Shown one piece after another: positions 55,864 to 64,000 of a stretch of 64,000 nucleotides of DNA. The notes below the pieces were generated by a model, which ran no database searches, had not been told where the DNA came from, and saw only the letters and a program-made list of their open reading frames with translations. Each line of letters starts with the position of its first letter. Position 1 is the stretch's first letter. The translations under genes and the position numbers were made by a program. This DNA is from Angiostrongylus vasorum (Eukaryota; Nematoda; Chromadorea; Rhabditida; Metastrongylidae): contig JADANN010000256.1 of the NCBI GenBank assembly GCA_018806985.1, positions 223,501 to 287,500 of the forward strand, read 5' to 3'.

Positions 55864-55972
55864 CGCGTGGAGAACTTGTGACTTATTTGAAAAATGAATG
55901 GACTCCAATGGTTCCCATTTTTTGGTAATGAAACAGTATTTGAGTCAAGCTATAAAAAATGTTTTAACTTTT

Positions 55973-56345
55973 TATTTGCTGTCTAGTCATTTTTTTCCTG
56001 ACAGGTTATAGTATGAAATAAATTCGCAAAGATGCTGAGGCATGAATAAAACTAGAGACCCTATGTGGGCTTCGAATCTGTAATTATCTTCATCGTAGGC
56101 TCACACGCCATCCACCATATCAGCCGAAGCCCTTGCTTTGCCTTTCTCCTAGCCTTCTTTTTACTCTATTAGTGCCGTCAGCGATCACTTGTCAACGGGA
56201 ATGGCCTAGGGAGCACAAATCGGCATTGAACGGAGTTCAACTGAAGCTGCATTCCAAATCAGCGTTCTATCCTACATACCTCATCTTATTAACATTGCCT
56301 ATTCTTTTTTACTGGCATGGTGCGATATCCCAAACGCGGAGGCGT
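55973..56345 (-). repeat. Foldback-family copy, decayed
   Basis: The left end (TGCTGTCTAGTCATTTTTTTC; GATGCTGAGGCATG) and the interior on the - strand (GCCGATTTGTGCTCCC; CCGTTGACAAGTGATCGCTG) match the family. A second left-end sequence (TTGCCTATTCTTTTTTACTG) starts at 56297, so two partial copies abut. Confidence 0.5.
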
Positions 56346-57149
56346 GTTTTGCTCGTATCTCAACATCCCTTTGATTCTATCTCATTTCGTCACAGTAAAT
56401 CTCCATTTCTCCTATCGAACAGCATTTTTTGCACGCACACAGGTTGCCAAGTGAGATTCTTCAACAACCAAACCGCTGCTAAAATATCTTGGAGGAATTC
56501 TTCTTTTGCAACTGCTTCTGAAGCTATCTTACTTTAACAAGTACAGTTTTGCCTTATGGGCAAAGAAAACGAACATGAAATGTTTTTTTATTCTGACTAC
56601 TAAATTGTTTACCAGCATAGTTATAATGATTTTGAAATGAGGCAAGTATTCTCACATCTAGTATGACATGCCGAATCCAAATACTGTAATGTCATTGTAC
56701 TTCGTTTCACTGAAAAAGCAACATGAGGTTGTGGCCAAATATTTATTCGACTAATGTTTCGACATCTTACTATTACTCAGGACCGATTATCCCAGTCGAT
56801 GTTCACAATCCTTCGTACTCTCGATGTGGCGACTTTGTCATCGAACCAAGTCGGAAGTTCTTCAGTGGAGCGTCGCTCTAATGAGGCAACCAAACTCAGC
56901 AGCGGTTTTTTACACAGGATGATTGTTGTTGATACGGTCGTCTGGTAATAAGAAGTTTTTTTCTCCTGACAATCAATCCTATGGCAGTCGGTAGTAGATA
57001 AGCTTGCACGTAGCGAAGTAATGTCGTTGTAAAGTGACCTTTATTCTACTTCGGAAAAAACAAGCTATTACCATTGGACAATCATATCAACAACGTTCGT
57101 CCTGTATAAAAAAGGGCATCGCCGAGTAAGTATGCCTCATTCGAGCGGT
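56346..57149. repeat. Mostly unassigned; reversed Penelope-type repeat at 56690-56800
   Basis: 56690-56800 on the - strand reads GATAATCGGTCCTGAGTAAT, then GTCGAAACATTAGTCGAATA, then CAACCTCATGTTGC, matching the terminal-repeat family. The rest shows no gene. Confidence 0.4.
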
Positions 57150-57300
57150 CCTCCAGTGAAGAAGACCCGGCTCAATACGACGACGAAGACACCACATCGA
57201 AAGTACCAAGGACTGTGGACATTGACTCGGATCATCGGCTGTGAGGAAAACCTCGAAAAGCAAGCCGAATAAACCTTGTTATAAACCTCGTGTTAGTTTA
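57150..57300 (+). repeat. Penelope-type terminal-repeat fragment
   Basis: Shares ACACCACATCGA, GGATCATCGGCTGTGAGGAA and AACCTCGTGTTAG with the 2.6-kb copy. The hairpin is lost here (AAACCTCG). Confidence 0.45.
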
Positions 57301-57526
57301 TCAATGAAACAAGGTACTGCAGTGTCGCCGTGGTAAGTTCGCTTGATCGTTCAAACGAAGTTCTCAAATTTGCACTATTTTACTCACCATTTTCTGCGCG
57401 TGTTAAAGTTTCACCAAATGAAAACCACTTAGATTTCCATGTACGAGAAAGGCGATTTTTGCGTAGCAATACTAGCTTGATGTCAGTGATCTCATTTAAA
57501 GATAATGTGTAGTTAATTCTTCTTAC
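57301..57526. other. Unassigned
   Basis: No supported feature. Confidence 0.3.
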
Positions 57527-57988
57527 AAGGATGCTGAGATATTTGCAAAACACCGGACCGCAAGTGTCTGCGGTGAGGAACGAACGCGCTATTACCCTTA
57601 CGGGGCTAACGCGTTCACCACCACACCATGCTGGTCTCGTCTGTCTCAGCTAGTTCTATCGAAACCTCTGAAAGGCAGTAAATAAAATGTCAATATTGTG
57701 AATTTCAACTGTAGCCTCAGCTTAACTGGGTTTTAAGCCTTAACAATGCCGATTTGGGCTCCCCAGATCAATGCCGTTGATGGGTGATGATCGATAGAAC
57801 TAGCTGAGAGACAGGAAACGAAGGGCGCACATGGTAAGGTGGTGCGCGCGTTAGCCCCCGAAAAGGGTATTAGCGCCTTCGTTTCCCACCCTAGACACCT
57901 GCGTAGTTTTGCAAATATCTCAGCACCATTGTAGTTGTTTCATAAATAATACCCTGGCGTGAAAGAAAACATGTAAAAGGCAGTAATT
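57527..57988. repeat. Foldback element with two tRNA-like modules
   Basis: The left arm (- orientation) starts GGATGCTGAGATATTTGCAA and has TAACGCGTTCACCACCACAC, complementary to an A box. The right arm has GGTAAGGTGGTGCGCGCGTT and GCGCCTTCGTTTCCC. It closes GCAAATATCTCAGCACCATT, ending near GGCAGTAATTGAG. Same architecture as 3741-4135 and 31487-31978. Confidence 0.6.
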
Positions 57989-58874
57989 GAGAAGTCAAAG
58001 TTGTAAATCTCATTAGTTAAAAGTGCATTTGAAAGCAAACGACGATGACTTCACTGGTTATGCAGCTGACTTCTAAATTCGCTATGAGTCGGTTTTGCAC
58101 TCCGTTCGATTCGGCTCAGTGTATCCAGTAAGCGTCACCACCGTAAAAATAAGCAAGATGTGGTGTAGAAACTTGAAAGAGAAGTGAGAAACGAGCCAAT
58201 TCCATGGGAACCGCTTGCGATATTATCTCGTTGCACTTCACCATTAGGCTTTTTAATCATGATGCGTTCATGTTTGGTTTTAATAATGTCGTGATGAGGA
58301 CGAGACCCTGCGGCATGTGACCTTCTGCACTGAAGGAGGTTCGTTCAAAATACGTCGAGATTTTGTGTGAGAATGAAAGCTATGAAAAACGACGCTCTTC
58401 GAGCTCATCGAATAGCTGAATTCAGAAAAACAAATATTGTCATTAGGTTTCCCTCTGCTTTTTTGGTAATGCAGTACTGCGAAAACGACCAGTTGCTTAA
58501 TTAAGTCGAGATATATAGCAGAAATTAATTTTTTTCATAACCATGGACGGGAATTTTCATAAGGAGAAGCGAAAATAGAACGGCAAAATTCCTCGTGGCG
58601 TGTGATTTGCATGAAAAATTATAACATGGTCCATTCTGCCAAATGGAACAATTCCATTAGTATTCTGTTCTTTGCCTGAACCTCCGTAGAGCTTATTTCC
58701 AAGATTTCGTTTCTTCTTGTCATGATGGTATTATTTGTTATCGTTTTCATAAATATATTAGCGAGCTGTTTTTGCAATCTCTCTATAAGTGGAATAGTAG
58801 GGAGCTGATGGCTTCACAGACTTATAGAAGAGACCTTGTATCATCGTTTTTAAAGGGAAAAGAATGAAGAAGAA
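57989..58874. other. Intergenic, nothing recognised
   Basis: No supported gene. A hydrophobic-looking frame near 58710-58800 overlaps a repeat also seen near 2005-2040. Confidence 0.35.
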
Positions 58875-59135
58875 AGCGTTGACCCTTGATCAATTCCTGT
58901 GGGAAACGCCATGCGTTCGACTTCGCCAAGCACCGTTAGAGTAAATGCTTTTCTGGCCAATGCAATGAATAACGGGTACTTACCGATATATCAAATCAGC
59001 ACTGTTATCCACCCAGACATATCTGGCATCAATTTGACGACCTGGAGGAAGACAAGCTTGCTGCTCTTGAGGAAAGGGATCTAATTGGCGACCATGTGTG
59101 TATTGCAGGGCATCTCTAACCACTGCAATGCGCAC
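58875..59135 (-). repeat. tRNA-derived SINE S1, reverse copy
   Basis: On the - strand the head reads GCAGTGGTTAGAGATGCCCT (A-box-like, near 59125-59106). The body includes CATTGGCCAGAAAAGC. Diverged from the 7.6-kb copy. Confidence 0.5.
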
Positions 59136-59363
59136 GCACATCGTTTTGAAGGTATACAAATTTTCTTAAGACATTCTTTCAATTTTAAATTCTTTCAGTA
59201 TGACGTATCCTTAAAAAAAACTCGACTGAGCCATTTAAATGTTCAAAATAGGAAGTAGATGAGAACCAGACAGTAGAAGCCGTAAACTAGGCACTGGGAA
59301 ATGGTGTCGTGTCCTGGTGAAGGTTGTCCTGTTCCTCCAACTGGCTTCTAGTTCAAAAACTGA
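59136..59363. other. Unassigned
   Basis: No supported feature before the duplicated block. Confidence 0.3.
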
Positions 59364-60865
59364 GCCTCACGAAGAAAAAAAGTGAACAAAATATTTCTTA
59401 GACACCAGGATTTCAGAATTTCACTTCAGTAGAATAACGAAAATCATTTTTTATTTCAATTCATTAAGTTCACTATGAGCTGAGACACGTCGATTTGGAG
59501 TGGAAAGCAGCTCTGTTTTCCCTCCATTTGAAAACTAATCACATGGTCGTTCGTGTCTCCAAAGATTGCTATTACTATTGTACTAATATTGTATTTATTT
59601 GCTTTATTTAACACCACCCGTATTTGGTCACATTTTCACATTTCGTGCGGATCCCAGCAATTCTCTTATTTGATTGGATTCCTCGTAACCACAATTCACG
59701 AAAGTCTTCAGACTCTGCGTATAGGTTGGGTTGGTTCTTGGCCATTTTCCTTTTGTCATGGATGTCAATGAATGCCGGTTGAGTCGATTGTTCCTGGAAT
59801 CCTGGGATTGCCTTGTTAGGGCGTTCTTATGTCTTCATCACAGACCTTACACAGCTCTTGTGGATAGCAAAGAAGCAACTGCGCTACTCTTCCCTATCAT
59901 TGTTAACATTACTGCAGTTGTTACTGACTGCTTACTGACATTTGTACCGCTCTTGTTATTTTTAATTAACCTCATTGCAACTTCTTGAACCTTTCGATAT
60001 TTCGTCAGGCCGTCTAGAGAAGTCATATGATCGCAAACTCATTTTTTTACTCATGTTTTCCTTTGTGATTGTTTTGCGACATGCATTCTAGTGAATCATG
60101 AAGACCAATATTGCTTATTCCTGTTCTATCTGGGAGGCTACTGCTACAGCAATCTGTGGGCGATTCGCAAAATTCTTGACACAGTTGAAATATCAGACCG
60201 CGTGTGTTCTGCATAGCAAGTTAAATAGATGAGAACGAAGTTTTGGGGGGAGTTTTGTGCTCGTTACTTGATCCGTTTCCCTTTTTCAGGTATGAACGCC
60301 ATTCGTGATTATGTTTCCTTTCTTCAAAGCAAAATCTTCATGTTCTTTCCCATATTTGTCAACACGCTCAGTTGGACGTGGGATGTGATTTTTTAAGCAA
60401 TAATTCATCTGGGGACCGCTTCGAAGTCATCTACGTTGCAATAGAAGTCATCTTTTTTCCGGAATTGAGTTTCCTTCTAGTTGATTGCATTTTTTTCTCA
60501 CTTCGCTCAACAGTTTTTTGTATCTTTGCTGGCATTTCTCAAAGCGATGACGACGCCATGGATAATGGAACTGTTTGGTAGAAATATGCCGACAAAGTGC
60601 ATGCTCTTTTTCATGCAAGTGGAACCACTTCATTATTTACTCTGGTGCGTCGATGAAGAAGTTATGCACTCTAGTTTTAGCCTGTCGTTCCCTTCTTCGT
60701 AGCAACTGGAAGAGCTGTATTTTCATTGTTCCACTGCAGTCGAATAGAGTTCTTATGCAATAGTAGTACTTTCCATGACCACCATTAACATTATTATTAC
60801 AACTATAATAATTGTAATTGTGACTAGTACTACTATGTACTAACAACAATTGTAATTAGGTTAGG
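59364..60865. repeat. Left part of 4.6-kb duplicated block, copy 2
   Basis: Near-identical to 7951-9482, with scattered one-base indels mostly in T runs. It contains R2 and R4 pieces in the same positions. Confidence 0.87.
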
Positions 60866-61353
60866 TGGTTAATCGTGGACCAAAAGCGACCTTTGCTTCC
60901 CTGAGACGCAGGTGGATCCAGGGCATGGACCACCTGTTTCTGCTGCGCCGATTTGGCACATACTTTCTGCATTTATGGGGCGTATTCATGCACGAGTGTG
61001 TGGATGCGTTCTGGTTTATGCAGATTGTACTCTACGACTCAATTCGGCCAAAAGCCTACAATCAAGTGACAGGGAAGTATATGGGAGGCGGTTAGGAGTC
61101 GCCTCCAACAAATAAGCTCCATGTCTACTCTGGGAGAGCCTGGCAAGCTACCCGTGAGTATACCCAGCCCCCATGTTCAGAGCCCAGGAAGCTATATGTG
61201 GGTATCAAAAATGCTAAACACAGTAAAAAAAAACGGGCCCTCATTTCCCCTGACCCCGAAAGAGCCCCCAATTTCGCAGCATTGGGTAGGACGAGTACGG
61301 AGAGGCTGCTAAAATCTCAGGGCCAATGGAAGCTGCCTGGATTTCAAAGAACT

Positions 61354-61977
61354 ATGGTGACGATCTGTACCTACAATGCACGTACGCTTGCATCCGAGTC
61401 TTCGATAGAATACTTGCTCATGCAAGCAAGAACGATAAGGTACGACGTCATCGGCCTGGGCGAGACGAGACGGTGCCACCCATTCAAAGCCGTCCATGAC
61501 ACCGGAGAAGAACTGTTCCTCGGAACATGCGACGGTAGAGGAGTCGGCGGCGTCGGCGTTTCTCGTCAACACGAGTTTGTCCATGAATATCGATTCATTC
61601 GAACAACTTACAACCCGAATCGGACGTTTACGATCAAAAAGATGTGGATCAATTCCGGCTTTGACCATCTTCGTCGTTTACGCGCCGACATCAAACTATG
61701 ACGAAGAAGAATTCGAGGCATTCTATGTGGATATGGAGAAGTTCTACAAAGAAGACCACACATTCTTAAAGGTCATCATTGGAGATTTCAACGCCAAGAT
61801 TGGACCAAGAAGAACGTCTGGAGAGCGTCACATTCGGGACCCACGGATTAGAATGGAACGAATAGGGTTGAGCGGCTGTCTGAGTTTATCATGACGACTA
61901 AGACCATCCATAGTAACTTGCAATTCCAGAAACTCCACCCTCAACGCTGGACGTGGGAGTCTCCCAATGGAGAGTAG
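61354..61977 (+). pseudogene. RTE endonuclease, copy C
   Basis: Starts at ATG 61354 ([12 protein letters not shown]). An extra T in GGCGTTTCTCGTC (61556-61568) shifts the frame in the middle. The next frame (61496-61894) carries VYAPTSN and [14 protein letters not shown] intact. A further change near 61840-61870 precedes the shared stop. Confidence 0.83.
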
Positions 61978-64000
61978 CAACGAAATAGACCATATCATAG
62001 TAAATAGAAGGTTTTGCCTAACCGATGTCGCTGTTGTCCCAAAATTCTACACGAGATTAGACCACCGCCTCCTTTCGTGCGAGATTCCATTTCTCGCAGA
62101 AAGGAGAAAAAGCCGCTAAATTCAAAAACCGAAGTCCCAGAAACCACCATAACTGGGACTTATTCAATTCATTAGTCGGCTGTTGGGAAGATGCCGTTGT
62201 CGATAAACATCGACGAGGGAATACGATCGGCTCATTCAACATCTTCACGTTAGCGCTATGAAAGCTGAGAGTTCGAAAGTCATCAAGAGACGTTTGTCTC
62301 TAGAAACACTCGGGCTGATACGCCAGCGTGGAATCGCACGAGCTGCAGGCAACTGCGAACTAACGTCCGAACTTGCAGAACAGTGCAGACAGGCGACAAC
62401 AGAAGATCTTAAAGAGAGAAGAGCAGCAGTAATGGTCGAAGCTGCAGAGGCTGGGAAAAGCGTTCGCAAAGCCCCACCGAAGCATCGCCAATTACAAGGC
62501 CAAGATGATTGCACTCCGACGCCCAGACGGAACAGTTACAGCGTCCAGAAAGGCAATGGAGAAAATTATTCACGAATACTACTCGTATCTCTCCGATAGC
62601 CACGCCCACCTTCCGTCATATGAAATAAAGGAGGATGGATATGTTGTGCCACCGGTTCTCCCTTCCAAAATCCGACATGCCATTTCGTCGGTGCAAAAAT
62701 CGAACGGCACCAGGTCCGGACTGGATAAGGTCAGAACACCTGAAGAACCTTCCGTCAGGCCAGTCCTCGTAAACACACTGGCTCGGCTCTTCACACATTA
62801 CCTGTCTGAATGCAAGGTCCCTACTCAGTGGAAGACCAGCAGGACCGTGTTATTGTTCAAGAAGGGTGACCTACACGATATCGGCAACTATCGCCCAATC
62901 TGTTTGCTGTCTGTCGTCTACAAACTTTTCACTCGAGTCATCCCTAAACAGGATTGACAGAACACTGGACGAAAGGACAGCCATGTGAGCAAGCAGGGTT
63001 TCGAAAAGGAACTAGTACGGTGGACCACATCCACACGATAACAAGACTCTTTGAAGTATCGCGAGAGTACAAAAGACCGCCCTGTCTCACTTTCAACGAT
63101 TTACAAAAAGGGCCTTTGATTCAACTGAGATAGAAGCAGTCATGGAAGCCCTTGATAGTCAAGGAGTCCCGTACTCAGTACATAAAGATTCTTCGTGAGC
63201 TGTACAAAAATTTCACAACCAATGTATCACCATTCTACGACGATATTATCATTGACGTCAAAAGAGGAGTTGGGCAAGGCGATAGATACCATCTCGCCAA
63301 AATTATTTACCGCCGCCCTCAGGACGTCATGCCAACATTGGAATGAGATAATATGGGAGTGAAAATCGATGGTCGGCAGTTACACCATCTCCGCTTTGCT
63401 GATGACATCGTCCTTATAACACCAAACATTAGCCAAGCGGAAGGTATGCTTACCGACTTTGATAAAGTCTGTGGAAAGATTGGTCTTCAACTAAATCTCA
63501 CAAAAACGATGTTCTTAAAGAACGGATTTGTTTCGCATGTCTCATTCAAGCTCAACGGAACGAATATCTCCGAATGCTCCAGTTATATCTCATCTAGGTC
63601 GGGAAATCAATATGATGAACGATCTAGCTCCAGAGCTGAGCAGAAGGAAACGAGCGGCTTGGGGAGCTTTCAAGAGCATCGAGGATGTAATGAAGAGAAC
63701 AAGGAACACCCGACTTCATGCCCACCTTTTCGACTCAGCGGTACTTCCTGCCCTAATGTATGTGTCAGAAGCTTGGTCGCTGCGTTAGCAGGATAAAAGG
63801 TCACTTAGCGTTTTCGAACACGCAGTCGAAAAGGCGATGCTAGGGAGTATCCCGTTCCACACAAGTAAGGGAAGGGATCCGAAGCTCCGATCTGCGTCGA
63901 CGATCAAAAATCAAAGATGCCGTTCTGTACGCCAAACAGTCGAAGATAAGGTGGGTCGGACACGTAATGCGTATGAATGACAACCGATGGACAAGAGCCG
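61978..64000 (+). pseudogene. RTE reverse transcriptase, copy C (partial)
   Basis: Frames 62258-62599, 62505-62957, 63152-63346, 63353-63796 and 63528-63788. NYRPICLLSVVYKLFTRVI is preserved at about 62884-62943. FADD lies at 63395-63406 (LRFADDIVLI). Frame changes fall near 62470, 62690, 62945 and 63590. The C-terminal part runs past the window. Confidence 0.85.

Larger units (their letters stand above)
48468..55868 (+). mobile_element. Young BEL/Pao LTR retrotransposon lacking RT
   Basis: LTRs at 48473-49877 (1405 bp) and 54456-55863 (1408 bp) are flanked by CGCGT (48468-48472 and 55864-55868). The LTRs differ at about four substitutions and two C-run length changes (-1 and +4, exactly explaining the 3-bp length difference), so insertion was recent. 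The 4.58-kb interior encodes gag, zinc fingers, protease, the last part of RNase H, integrase and the DUF5641-type end. The reverse transcriptase and most of RNase H are missing. The element cannot move on its own. Confidence 0.95.
60866..64000 (+). mobile_element. RTE retrotransposon, copy C (runs off the window)
   Basis: Same 5' junction and same TAG lesion as copy A (here 61975-61977), with local differences. It is truncated by the window end at the position equal to 12618 in copy A. The RTE 3' end is therefore not visible. Confidence 0.9.

Noticed and set aside
58710..58800. Hydrophobic frame that could be membrane segment 7 of the chemoreceptor
   Set aside because: Similar sequence occurs near 2005-2040, so it is repeat-derived. 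It also lies 17 kb downstream beyond several elements.

Overview
This window looks like repeat-dense nuclear DNA from a parasitic nematode, most likely a hookworm-type strongylid. Four things point there: short canonical nematode introns (acceptor TTTTCAG or TATTTCAG), a split nematode chemoreceptor gene, an RTE-clade retrotransposon of a type I associate with Ancylostoma/Necator, and BEL/Pao LTR elements. The species call is inference from memory, not from a search. No bacterial genes, CRISPR array, rRNA or convincing functional tRNA gene was seen.

The only host gene I can support is a serpentine chemoreceptor of the Sre type on the + strand. Its five exons (28273-28479, 32394-32475, 33577-33795, 33859-34049, 41349-41488) have matching splice phases and encode six of seven expected membrane segments. 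The last exon or exons were not found. Its introns are packed with transposable elements: a decayed Penelope-like element in intron 1, and foldback repeats, SINE-like retroposons, an RTE fragment and a solo LTR in intron 4.

Layout. 1-7.9 kb: short dispersed repeats (tRNA-related SINE-like pieces, a palindromic foldback family, Penelope terminal-repeat pieces, a retroposon called family X here). 7.95-12.6 kb: copy 1 of a duplicated block holding RTE copy A. 12.8-18.1 kb: repeats and unassigned DNA. 18.16-25.65 kb: a complete but decayed BEL/Pao element on the - strand with a CTTAT target duplication. 25.7-41.5 kb: the chemoreceptor locus. 41.6-46.9 kb: an old RTE copy split by a younger full-length RTE copy B, with an 11-bp target duplication. 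48.47-55.87 kb: a young BEL/Pao element on the + strand with near-identical 1.4-kb LTRs and a CGCGT target duplication; its reverse transcriptase has been deleted and it carries homopolymer frameshifts. 55.9-59.3 kb: more foldback and terminal-repeat fragments. 59.36-64.0 kb: copy 2 of the duplicated block, with RTE copy C running off the window.

The window is therefore mainly a record of layered transposition around one chemoreceptor gene. Insertion order can be read at several sites: B into D/E, a solo LTR into an X retroposon, and X into an RTE fragment. The least ordinary signals are a hammerhead-like RNA motif in the Penelope-type terminal repeats with a compensatory base-pair change between copies, palindromic elements carrying a tRNA-like promoter module, and the young RT-less BEL element.
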